NCBI GenBank assembly: GCA_019232645.1
Contig: JAFANO010000455.1
Coordinates: 1-7,183, forward strand
Direction: 5' to 3'
DNA: 7,183 nucleotides
Source: Planctomycetaceae bacterium
GTDB taxonomy: Bacteria; Planctomycetota; Planctomycetia; Isosphaerales; Isosphaeraceae
The position numbers and the translations under genes were made by a program. Below, piece by piece: positions 1 through 5,667 of the stretch. Position 1 is the stretch's first letter. Each line of letters starts with the position of its first letter. The notes beneath the pieces were generated by a model. The model was not told where the DNA came from. It searched no databases and saw only the letters and a list, made by a program, of their open reading frames with translations.

Positions 1-122
1 GCGGAGGGTGGCGTCGCCGTGCCGTCGGGGGCCCCCGCCTCGAACGCGCCGGGAACGTCGACCGCGACCACAACCGCATCGGCTCCGGTCCGCGGGCGCA
101 CGACATCTGTCGCCACATCCAT
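1..122 (-). CDS. possible 5' end of an unrecognised minus-strand gene, partial
   Basis: An open frame reads leftwards from an ATG at 122 and leaves the window after 40 codons (begins MDVATDVVRP, then a valine/alanine-rich stretch DAVVVAVDV). I do not recognise the product. Hand-counted G+C at codon positions 1, 2 and 3 is about 85, 62 and 80%. The order position 1 above position 2 is what real genes show; reading the same bases as plus-strand codons gives the reverse order, which is unnatural. The weak points are the short visible length and the lack of a good ribosome-binding site: the nearest purine run, GAGAGG, lies about 15 nt upstream of the ATG. No other in-frame ATG, GTG or TTG was found in the roughly 200 nt upstream. 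If real, this gene is divergent from everything else in the window. Confidence 0.28.
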   Translation of the reverse strand, partial: MDVATDVVRPRTGADAVVVAVDVPGAFEAGAPDGTATPPS

Positions 123-208
123 CGACCCGAGGGACGACCTCTCGGTCGCCCCGTCGGCCGGCGTTGCCGACGGACTGATCGACGAATCCGGGGATGCTGT
201 CCGTCTCG

Positions 209-338
209 CTCCTCCCCCCGTCGTGGGGGAAGGCCGGGGCGGGAGGGCAGGAGGGCATCGACACAGCGGTCGTGCCCGATCCCGAAGCCCTGCCCCTCTG
301 ATCCGATCCCTCCCCCACGAGGAGGGATGGGGCCGAGC
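209..338. repeat. imperfect palindromic element, copy 1
   Basis: The ends form an inverted repeat. TCGTGGGGGA at 221-230 is matched exactly by TCCCCCACGA at 311-320, and the match continues imperfectly inwards for about 30 nt per arm, to GGGCA on the left and its complement on the right. Inside the right arm, ATCCCTCC (306-313) and GGAGGGAT (321-328) form a perfect 8-bp hairpin with a 7-nt loop. The element ends in GGGGCCGAGCACG. A second, related element lies at about 3790-3912 and ends in GGGCCCGAGCATG. No ORF is inside, so it resembles a small non-autonomous or extragenic palindromic repeat. Exact borders and any target-site duplication could not be fixed. Confidence 0.5.
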
Positions 339-470
339 ACGCTCGAAGGGCTTACTTCCGGGTCAGGCCTCGACCCGAATTGCCATCTTCGATGCGAGGA
401 CCTCCGACTCCCCCGAACCGTCGTCGAGACGCCGCGGCTCGAACCGACGTGAAGTTTTTCGACGACGCGA

Positions 471-510
471 CGGGCGGGATCTCACCGGGCGGGATCTCAC
501 CGGGAGGGAC
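471..510. repeat. 15-bp tandem repeat, about 2.6 copies
   Basis: The unit CGGGCGGGATCTCAC occurs perfectly at 471-485 and 486-500, followed by a degenerate part copy at 501-510 (CGGGAGGGAC). The unit is five codons long, so an overlapping frame would gain a five-residue repeat, but no frame here is convincingly coding. It is probably a slippage product in non-coding DNA. Confidence 0.75.
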
Positions 511-1021
511 TGGTCCTTCCAGGTCCTCCGTCGCCATACTGGTGACGGTCGATCGGCGACTGCCCGGGACCGTCGGGGCGACGTCCCTCGAAGATCCGGA
601 CGACCGATCGCGTTCAGGAATCGGAGTCTCTCCTCCCGAGCCATCGCGGGATCCTGGGGGGCACCCCTTCCCCGTCGCCTGCCGGCGACCGTGCGGGGAT
701 GTCATTCCCAGACGATCCCTTTTCCCAAAAAGTATAGATATTATATTAAGGAGAATTCGCGCACGCAATGGGATTCGCACAATCAAGGCACGCCCCTGAA
801 GTTGGAAGGGCGGTCAGTCCACCCCCGAAGCAGCCGGGCGCGCGTCATGGCTGCATCGATCGGCCCGAATTTCCCCACCTGCGGAGGATCTCCAAACCCT
901 CGCCGTCCGTCCCAGATCCCGGGGGACGAGTCGCGACGGTCACTCCTGGACCGGGCCCCATCGAGGCATGCGTCACGCGAGGCGCACCGGCCGAGGCATC
1001 CACCCCGGCGAAGGAGGAGGC

Positions 1022-1145
1022 CAACATATACATAAAATTTTAATATTTATAATATATTAATATTTAAGTATTTTCAAACAAAAGCTTAATAATATCTGAT
1101 GCTCGAATCCATATAGCATTTTTTCGGTGGGATAAAAAAATGTAA
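1022..1145. promoter_or_regulatory. A+T-rich island upstream of the PEP-CTERM gene promoter
   Basis: About 20% G+C by hand count in an otherwise strongly G+C-rich window; between 1034 and 1074 I see a single G or C. The core contains the 10-bp direct repeat TTAATATTTA at 1040-1049 and 1057-1066, plus the small palindromes AAAATTTT and AATATATT. Further right, CATTTTTT (1117-1124) and AAAAAATG (1135-1142) are perfect inverted repeats around a 10-nt loop. The island ends right against the TTGACA box at 1146. It could act as an UP element, as curved or easily melted DNA, or as a site for an A+T-binding nucleoid protein. The role is inference; the composition is seen directly. Confidence 0.6.
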
Positions 1146-1174
1146 TTGACAGGCTCGAACGAGGTCGGCATCAT
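1146..1174 (+). promoter_or_regulatory. candidate sigma-70 type promoter for the PEP-CTERM gene
   Basis: A perfect -35 box TTGACA (1146-1151), a 17-nt spacer and CATCAT (1169-1174), four of six matches to the -10 consensus. The upstream flank is extremely A+T-rich. Transcription would start near 1181, leaving a leader of about 350 nt before the ATG at 1532. The inverted repeat GCATC-ATAC-GATGC (1168-1181) overlaps the -10 box and the predicted start, and could be an operator or the first hairpin of the RNA. No mapped start supports this yet. Confidence 0.45.
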
Positions 1175-1314
1175 ACGATGCTGTCATGCAATCCATGGGG
1201 GTGGCGTACGCCCCGGATCCGGGTCCTCCGGGAGGGGCGACCCGGACGCAAGTCGGGGTTTCCCCGACAAGGCCCTAGGACGGGACACCCAGGCTCGATG
1301 AAGGAGGTACACCC

Positions 1315-1347
1315 ATGCACCAGCGGCTCTGTGTCTGGTTCTCCTGA
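1315..1347 (+). CDS. putative 10-residue leader peptide (upstream ORF)
   Basis: A short frame encoding MHQRLCVWFS followed by TGA. The consensus Shine-Dalgarno AAGGAGGT lies at 1301-1308, six nt before the ATG, and is the best ribosome-binding site in the window, better than those of the four firm genes. The TGA (1345-1347) is the first part of the TGACACC arm of a hairpin (1345-1361), and a longer hairpin (1362-1398) follows at once. Translation would therefore change which hairpins can form. The peptide has no run of one amino acid as classical attenuators have, but it packs Cys, Val, Trp and Phe at its end. A role in translation-coupled control of the gene at 1532 is inference. An overlapping longer frame (1298-1438) exists but lacks a ribosome-binding site. 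Confidence 0.42.
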   Translation: MHQRLCVWFS

Positions 1348-1361
1348 CACCTCCGGCGTCA

Positions 1362-1398
1362 GCATCCTGACCGCCGTGGTTGATACCGCCCAGGATGC
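1362..1398 (+). promoter_or_regulatory. two-tier hairpin after the leader peptide stop
   Basis: GCATCCTG (1362-1369) pairs perfectly with CAGGATGC (1391-1398). Within the 21-nt loop, 1376-1380 pairs with 1385-1389 (five pairs, one of them G-U) around the tetraloop TGAT. It starts one base after the hairpin that overlaps the upstream ORF stop. There is no U-run after it, so it is not an intrinsic terminator by the usual rule. A regulatory or RNA-stabilising role is more likely. Confidence 0.45.
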
Positions 1399-1477
1399 CT
1401 GGTGGGTCGGGTACACACCGACGGCATCTCCGCAGTGAACTGGGCATCGCAGGGTCTTCCCTTTCGATGCACCCTGG

Positions 1478-1498
1478 GCCGGCCCAAGGTGGGCCGGC
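1478..1498 (+). promoter_or_regulatory. perfect 9-bp G+C-rich hairpin ahead of the ribosome-binding site
   Basis: GCCGGCCCA (1478-1486) and TGGGCCGGC (1490-1498) are perfectly complementary around an AGG loop. The stem ends 23 nt before the GGAG site (1522-1525) of the PEP-CTERM gene. It is stable and lacks a following T-run. It could protect the mRNA 5' end, serve as a pause site, or be part of a switch with the stems at 1444-1476. Confidence 0.45.
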
Positions 1499-1531
1499 GG
1501 GATCGTGTCCCTGCAACCAATGGAGTAACTG

Positions 1532-2143
1532 ATGACCTTACGCGGCATTGTGGAAGTCGCAGCCTTGGCCATCCCCATGATGATGGCCTCCAGCTCCGTT
1601 CGGGCGGATTATTCTTACGTAACGGCGCCCACCCCGGCCAGCACGACCTTCGGCGGCTCGACCGTTACCCTCTCCCCCATCAGCTCCGTTTCTACACTTA
1701 CCGGCGCGACGTTCATCAACATCGCCAACGTCGGCGACTCGAGCACGACCGCACCGCCCGCGACCGACACGACCACCATCCCCTTCTCGGTCCCCGTGAC
1801 GATCACCAACGTCGCCCCCCCAGGCTCGGCGGGCTCGGACACGATCACGTTGAAGGGGGTCCTCACGTTCACCCGCAACGATACTGGTGGTGAGATCAGC
1901 TCCGCCACCTTCGGCTCCATCCTGAACAATGGCACCATCATCGGCGGCGTGGCGTACACGCTGTCGTCCCCCAGCTACACCCCCCCGACGGTCAACAACG
2001 TCACCACGGGTGTTGGCAACTTCAGCTTGCTGGTCACCCCCAGCGCCGTTGTTGCAGAACCGGCCAGCATGGCCATCCTGGGAACAGGCTTGGTCGGCGT
2101 CATCGGCTTCGCCCTGCGTCGGCGCAGGGCGGCGAACGCCTGA
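1532..2143 (+). CDS. PEP-CTERM sorting domain protein, secreted, function unknown
   Basis: A 203-residue exported protein. Residues 1-25 form a signal peptide with a hydrophobic core and a likely cut after Val-Arg-Ala (25). Residues 26-170 are rich in Thr, Ser, Gly, Val and Pro and look beta-rich and extracellular, with no enzyme motif visible. The C-terminus is a clear PEP-CTERM signal: Ala-Glu-Pro-Ala-Ser (175-179), a hydrophobic segment (about 180-194) and an Arg cluster (196-199). In this family an exosortase, not encoded here, recognises the signal, cleaves it and passes the protein to the cell surface or exopolysaccharide. The start is well fixed: GGAG at 1522-1525 lies six nt before the ATG, and an in-frame TAA sits at 1526-1528. 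The gene is preceded by an unusually elaborate control region and followed by a hairpin, so it appears to be transcribed alone. The sorting signal is near certain; the role of the mature protein is unknown. Confidence 0.9.
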   Translation: MTLRGIVEVAALAIPMMMASSSVRADYSYVTAPTPASTTFGGSTVTLSPISSVSTLTGATFINIANVGDSSTTAPPATDTTTIPFSVPVTITNVAPPGSAGSDTITLKGVLTFTRNDTGGEISSATFGSILNNGTIIGGVAYTLSSPSYTPPTVNNVTTGVGNFSLLVTPSAVVAEPASMAILGTGLVGVIGFALRRRRAANA

Positions 2144-2166
2144 TTCGCCCACACTCGCTGTCAACC

Positions 2167-2190
2167 GGCCGTGCCTGAGACGGCACGGCC
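2167..2190 (+). terminator. perfect hairpin after the PEP-CTERM gene
   Basis: GGCCGTGCC (2167-2175) pairs perfectly with GGCACGGCC (2182-2190) around a 6-nt loop, beginning 23 nt after the stop codon. No T-run follows, so it may be a terminator of the hairpin-only kind seen in G+C-rich bacteria, or a 3'-end stabiliser. Confidence 0.5.
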
Positions 2191-2197
2191 CACTCGC

Positions 2198-2341
2198 CGG
2201 CCCCGCGCCTCGCCGAGCCGCGGGGACCGGGACGTTTTCCCCATCGCGGCCGATCCCGACCGGGATCCTGACCCCCGCCTTCTCCAGCACCGAAATCGCT
2301 CGATCCTCGTCCCGCTCTAGATCTTCAGACTTAATGGGGGC
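2198..2341 (-). pseudogene. coding-like fragment, possible gene remnant
   Basis: On the minus strand, 2341-2198 reads like real protein for about 48 residues, including DEDRAISVLEKAGVRIPVG. Hand-counted G+C at codon positions 1, 2 and 3 of the central 45 codons is about 73, 49 and 73%, the pattern of a true gene. Upstream the frame becomes Arg/Pro-rich low complexity, and downstream it runs antisense through the PEP-CTERM gene, so no complete gene fits. The spacing of Ala-Ile-x-x-Leu-Glu-Lys-x-Gly followed by a valine-alternating stretch recalls the N-terminal segments of some planctomycete leucine-rich-repeat proteins, but this is only a resemblance. It could equally be chance in a G+C-rich spacer. 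Confidence 0.22.
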
Positions 2342-2416
2342 CGTCTCGCCGCGTGCGGCGACCGGCGCGGGCGATTCGCGAGGGGTCGCATGCTGTCGAG
2401 TCGTCGCCCCATCGCG

Positions 2417-2446
2417 TTGCATTCCACCCCGCATAGCGAGGATACT
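2417..2446 (+). promoter_or_regulatory. weak candidate promoter for the formylglycine-generating enzyme gene
   Basis: TTGCAT (2417-2422), an 18-nt spacer and GATACT (2441-2446), four of six matches to the -10 consensus and three of six to the -35. It would start transcription near 2453, about 120 nt before the ATG at 2572. It is the best match I found in the spacer, but matches this weak occur by chance. Confidence 0.25.
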
Positions 2447-2571
2447 GTTCGGGGACGGAGGCCGTGGCCTCCCGAGACGGGACGGACCGGCGTCGTCGCG
2501 GACCCGGGCGTCGGATCGAGATCGGTCCCGCGGCGACGGACTCCCGCAATCGCAGTCCGAGAGGCGATCCC

Positions 2572-3780
2572 ATGTCGAAGCCATCGCGAAGGAACCCTTC
2601 GGCCCGTCGCGCCGGACCGCCCCGGCGCCGGCCGGGCTGGCTCTGGCCGACGCTCGGCGTGGCGACGAGCCTGGCGGCCATGGGCCTGTACCTGGTCATC
2701 GGCCCCGGCGCGGCCCGATCCCGCGCCAGCGACCCGTCCCGGGCCGTCACGGCGGCCCCCGTCGTTCACGAGGTCGTCGCCGAAAATCACCCCGGGTCCG
2801 CCACGGACGAACCCTCGAGCTCGCCCGAATCTCCCTCGAAGAACCCACCCGGCCCCGCGCCCGAGGGCATGGCCTGGATCCCGGGCGGCACGTTCTTGAT
2901 GGGGTCCACCGACGGGACGATGCGCGACGCGCTGCCGGTCCACGAGGTCACCCTCGACGGCTTCTGGATGGACCGGACCGAGGTGACCAACCGGCAGTTC
3001 GAACGGTTTGTCCGCGAGACCGGCTACCGAACGGTGGCCGAGCGCCCGCCCGACCCCAAGGACTTCCCCGGGGCGCCGCCGGAGAACCTGGTCCCCGGCT
3101 CGCTCGTCTTCACGCCGCCGGTGGGCAAGGTGTCGCTCGATGAGCCCTACTCGTGGTGGCGGTACGTGCCGGGGGCCGACTGGAAGCATCCCGAGGGGCC
3201 CGGCAGCGATCTCGCCGGCCGCGAGGACCACCCGGTCGTCCACGTCTGCTGGGACGACGCCATCGCCTTCGCCCGCTGGGCGGGCAAGCGGCTCCCGACC
3301 GAGGCCGAGTGGGAATACGCCGCGCGGGGCGGGCTCGAGGGCAAGCGCTACGTCTGGGGCGATGAGTTCCGGCCCGAGGGCCGGTGGCGCGTCAACAACT
3401 GGCAGGGGCCGTTCCCCATCGGCAACACCGCCGAGGACGGGTACCCCCGGACGGCGCCGGTCGGCTCGTTCCCGCCCAACGGCTTCGGCCTCGTCGACAT
3501 GGCCGGCAACGTCTGGGAATGGTGCGCCGATTGGTACCGGCCCGGCTACCCGAGCGGCCCGCGGAAGGACCCGCGGGGCCCCGACTCGAGCGACGACCCG
3601 AACGAGCCCGGCATCCCCAAGCGCGTCCAGCGCGGCGGCTCGTTCCTGTGCAGCGACCTTTACTGCACCCGCTACCTCCCGGGTGCCCGGGGCAAGGGCG
3701 CGACCGACAGCGGGGCCTCACACACCGGCTTCCGATGCGCCCTGTCCCCGCGCCGGACCCATGAGGGACGGCCCCGATGA
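2572..3780 (+). CDS. formylglycine-generating enzyme (SUMF1/FGE-sulfatase family), membrane-anchored
   Basis: A 402-residue protein. Members of this family oxidise a cysteine in the sulfatase signature to formylglycine using oxygen and a copper(I) site. An Arg-rich N-terminus (6-20) precedes a single hydrophobic anchor (about 22-46) and a Pro/Ser/Glu-rich linker (47-97). The FGE-sulfatase domain fills about 98-392, from Gly-Met-Ala-Trp-Ile-Pro-Gly-Gly. Hallmarks include HPVVHVCWDDA (220-230), GKRLPTEAEWEYAARGG (238-254), NGFGLVDMAGNVWEW (303-317) and the C-terminal TGFRCA. The copper-binding cysteine pair of true FGEs is present at C360 and C365 in RGGSFLCSDLYCTRY, with the preceding Ser (357), which argues for an active enzyme rather than a non-catalytic family member. 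Positive charges before the anchor put the domain outside the cytoplasm. The start at 2572 has GAGAGG seven nt upstream; a GTG at 2464 would extend the frame with low-complexity sequence and is less likely. No sulfatase gene lies in the window. Confidence 0.9.
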   Translation: MSKPSRRNPSARRAGPPRRRPGWLWPTLGVATSLAAMGLYLVIGPGAARSRASDPSRAVTAAPVVHEVVAENHPGSATDEPSSSPESPSKNPPGPAPEGMAWIPGGTFLMGSTDGTMRDALPVHEVTLDGFWMDRTEVTNRQFERFVRETGYRTVAERPPDPKDFPGAPPENLVPGSLVFTPPVGKVSLDEPYSWWRYVPGADWKHPEGPGSDLAGREDHPVVHVCWDDAIAFARWAGKRLPTEAEWEYAARGGLEGKRYVWGDEFRPEGRWRVNNWQGPFPIGNTAEDGYPRTAPVGSFPPNGFGLVDMAGNVWEWCADWYRPGYPSGPRKDPRGPDSSDDPNEPGIPKRVQRGGSFLCSDLYCTRYLPGARGKGATDSGASHTGFRCALSPRRTHEGRPR

Positions 3781-3789
3781 TCGTGTCTG

Positions 3790-3912
3790 GTCCCATGCCC
3801 CCGTCGAGGGAGAGGGATCGGGGGTGGAGAGTGGCCTCGGGCGCTGGCACAACCGTCTGTCGATGGCCTCCCCGCCCCCTCCCCGGCCCTCCCCCGCAGA
3901 GGGCCCGAGCAT
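3790..3912. repeat. imperfect palindromic element, copy 2
   Basis: The spacer after the FGE gene holds a second C/G-rich imperfect inverted repeat. The left arm (about 3798-3835, G-rich in this orientation) mirrors the C-rich right arm (about 3865-3905). Within the right arm GGCCCTC (3885-3891) and GAGGGCC (3899-3905) form a perfect 7-bp hairpin with a CCCCGCA loop. It shares with copy 1 (209-338) the motif GAGGGATCGG, present here at 3812-3821 and in copy 1 as its complement at 302-311, and a right border reading GGGCCCGAGCATG. It may also end transcription of the FGE gene, as no other terminator is visible there. Confidence 0.45.
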
Positions 3913-4185
3913 GACCCACACCTCCACGAACACCAATAGAGCGACGCGCCACGAACTGAGTGGGCGGTTGACCAGATCGAACCCCAGTGGTGAATAAATC
4001 CATGGGTTACGTGGACTCGGCACAGGCTCCCTCGACGTGTGGGTCATGCTCAGAGCAAGGGGGAGGGGGGGATACGGACCGGATCCGCGGGCAAATCCGT
4101 TCAATGAGACCGCCGTCGCGATCACCCCACCCGGAGGGGCGGACCGCCCGGGTGCTCCCCCGACCGATCACCGGAGGGCCCATCG
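3913..4185. other. spacer upstream of the cardiolipin synthase gene, no gene seen
   Basis: No ORF with coding character. It contains a G-rich stretch (4059-4071) and a poor promoter-like pair, TTGACC at 3968-3973 and TGAATA at 3991-3996, whose -10 matches only two of six positions. I cannot name a promoter here with confidence. Confidence 0.5.
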
Positions 4186-5613
4186 GTGTGGAAGGCCCGC
4201 TTCGCGATCCCGGATCTCCTCGAATCGCTCTATTTCTGGATCTCTTCGGAATTCCTGACGATCCTGGGCTTCGTGCTGGCGCTGGTGCTGCTGGCGCACC
4301 TGCTGAGGCAGCAGCGATCGCCGACGAGCACGCTGGCCTGGCTCCTGACGATCCTGCTGCTGCCCTACGTCGGGGTGCCCCTCTATCTGATGTTCGGCGG
4401 CCGGAAGATCCGGCGGTTGGCGAGCCGGAAGGAGCGCGTGTACCACTCGCATTCCGGCTTGCGGCGGGTCGACTTCGGGGCGGTCGCGTTGCAGGCCCTG
4501 CGGGCGAACCGGGTCCCGCCGCCGACCCAGGGCAACCGGGTGGCGCTGGTCGCCGGGGGCGAGGAGGCGTACGCGCGGCTCGTCCGGATGATCGACGAGG
4601 CCGAGCGGACGATCCACGTCACCACCTACATCCTGGGCCGCGACCCGGTGGGCGAGTCGATCCTGGCGCGGCTGGCGGGTCGCGCGTCGGAGGGGGTTGC
4701 GGTCCGGCTCCTGCTCGACGACGTCGGCTCGTGGCGGGTCGGCCGGCGATTCCTTACCCCGCTGACCGCGGCCGGGGCGCAGGTCGCCTTCTTCATGCCG
4801 ATGCTCCACCTGCCGTTCCGGGGCCGGACCAACCTGCGCAACCACCGCAAGATCGTGGTCGCCGACGAGCGGCACGCGCTGACCGGCGGCGCGAACCTGG
4901 CGAGCGAATACATGGGGCCGACGCCCGACCCGAGGCGCTGGCGCGACCTGTCGCTGATCCTCTCCGGCCCGGCCGTCCGCGACCTCGAGGAATTGTTCCG
5001 GTCCGACTGGAAGTTCGCCACGGGCGAGGACCTGGGGTCTCCCGAGCCGCGCGCCTTCCCCGGGACACCGGCCGACGACGTCCTCGCGCAGGTCGTGGCC
5101 AGCGGCCCCGACGTCGAGGGCGACCCGCTCTACGAGGCGCTGGTCTCGGTCATCTTCGCCGCCCGGCGGCGGTTCTGGGTCGTGACCCCCTACTTCGTCC
5201 CCGACGAGCTGCTGACCCGCGCCCTCGACCTCGCCGGCCGGCGGGGCGTCGACGTCCGGCTGGTCGTCCCGGCCCGCTCCAATCACCTCTCGGCCGACCT
5301 GGCGCGCGGCAGCTACCTCCGCCAGGTCCACGACGCCGGCGGGCACGTCCTGCTCTTCGAGCCGGTGATGCTCCACGCCAAGGCCGTCGTGGTCGACGAC
5401 GACCTCGCCGTCATCGGGTCGGCGAACATGGACATGCGCAGCCTCTTCCTCAACTACGAGGTCGCCGTGTTCCTCTACTCGAGGGCGCAGGTCGAGGCCA
5501 CCGCCGCCTGGATGCGCGCGTTGATGGACGAGTGCAAGCTCGGCCTCCCGGCACGGAGCCGGACCCGCGAGCTGGCCGAGAACGTCGTCCGGCTCCTCGC
5601 GCCGCTGCTCTGA
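4186..5613 (+). CDS. cls: cardiolipin synthase (phospholipase D superfamily)
   Basis: A 475-residue membrane enzyme, close to the roughly 480 residues usual for bacterial ClsA-type synthases. The family joins two phosphatidylglycerol molecules into cardiolipin and glycerol at the inner membrane. Two hydrophobic segments (about 22-40 and 50-69) match the PLDc_N region. Two catalytic HKD motifs follow: H220-x-K222-x4-D227 in NHRKIVVAD, ending in GGAN, and H397-x-K399-x4-D404 in MLHAKAVVVDD, ending in GSANMDMRS. All catalytic residues are intact and the C-terminus ends hydrophobic as in the family. The start is GTG with GGAGGG (4173-4178) seven nt upstream; the first in-frame ATG falls after both membrane segments, so the GTG is well supported. 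The gene is separated from its neighbours by 405 and 285 nt and is probably transcribed separately. Some PLD-type synthases accept other phospholipid substrates, so exact specificity is inferred. Confidence 0.93.
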   Translation: MWKARFAIPDLLESLYFWISSEFLTILGFVLALVLLAHLLRQQRSPTSTLAWLLTILLLPYVGVPLYLMFGGRKIRRLASRKERVYHSHSGLRRVDFGAVALQALRANRVPPPTQGNRVALVAGGEEAYARLVRMIDEAERTIHVTTYILGRDPVGESILARLAGRASEGVAVRLLLDDVGSWRVGRRFLTPLTAAGAQVAFFMPMLHLPFRGRTNLRNHRKIVVADERHALTGGANLASEYMGPTPDPRRWRDLSLILSGPAVRDLEELFRSDWKFATGEDLGSPEPRAFPGTPADDVLAQVVASGPDVEGDPLYEALVSVIFAARRRFWVVTPYFVPDELLTRALDLAGRRGVDVRLVVPARSNHLSADLARGSYLRQVHDAGGHVLLFEPVMLHAKAVVVDDDLAVIGSANMDMRSLFLNYEVAVFLYSRAQVEATAAWMRALMDECKLGLPARSRTRELAENVVRLLAPLL

Positions 5614-5667
5614 GGGGACGTGAGGACGACCCGGGACTCTTAATTAGGACGGCCCAGGACGTCTTAC

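Larger units (their letters stand above)
123..1020. other. gene-poor region without a convincing CDS
   Basis: About 900 nt in which every open frame is arginine/proline/serine-rich, has no recognisable domain and shows no clear codon-position bias. It contains a palindromic element (about 209-338), a 15-bp tandem repeat (471-510) and an A+T-rich patch at 719-757. The patch carries an AAGGAG purine run at 748-753, but the nearest ATG (768) is 14 nt further on, and the 91-codon frame it opens has third-position G+C no higher than the surroundings. I read the region as intergenic or as decayed sequence. A short or diverged gene cannot be excluded. Confidence 0.6.
1180..1531 (+). ncRNA. structured 5' leader of the PEP-CTERM gene
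   Basis: Between the candidate promoter and the ATG at 1532 lies a dense series of perfect or near-perfect hairpins. GGCGTACGCC (1203-1212) and CCCGGATCCGGG (1212-1223) are abutting palindromes. GTCGGGG/CCCCGAC (1252-1268) has 7-bp arms and a TTT loop. TGACACC/GGCGTCA (1345-1361) has one A-C mismatch. GCATCCTG/CAGGATGC (1362-1369 with 1391-1398) encloses a second 5-bp stem. GTCGG/CCGAC lies at 1406-1422, two mutually exclusive stems at 1444-1476, and a 9-bp stem at 1478-1498. A 10-codon ORF at 1315-1347 sits in the middle. I do not recognise a known riboswitch class. G+C-rich DNA gives chance hairpins, so the folding as a whole needs covariation support. Confidence 0.4.

Noticed and set aside
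19..1035. Long plus-strand open frame of 338 codons
   Set aside because: Arg/Pro/Ser-rich low complexity, no domain, wrong codon-position composition at its start, and it runs through repeats and into the A+T-rich island. Stops are simply rare in G+C-rich DNA.
748..1043. AAGGAG site followed by an ATG at 768 opening a 91-codon frame
   Set aside because: The spacing of 14 nt is too long, third-position G+C is no higher than background, and the product is featureless.
1236..1275. GGACGCAAGTCGGGG resembles the core of a cyclic di-GMP-I riboswitch
   Set aside because: The matching upstream AAACC segment and the second stem with its receptor are missing. The GCAA is better explained as a loop beside the 1252-1268 hairpin. 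A covariance search against Rfam would settle it.
1538..2584. 348-codon minus-strand open frame over the PEP-CTERM gene
   Set aside because: It is an antisense shadow of a well-supported gene; only the part at 2198-2341 looks protein-like and is reported separately.
3968..3996. TTGACC and TGAATA as a cls promoter
   Set aside because: The -10 box matches only two of six positions.
4059..4071. Two G-runs (GGGGG and GGGGGGG) as a G-quadruplex
   Set aside because: Only two closely spaced runs; four are needed and the flanks do not supply them.
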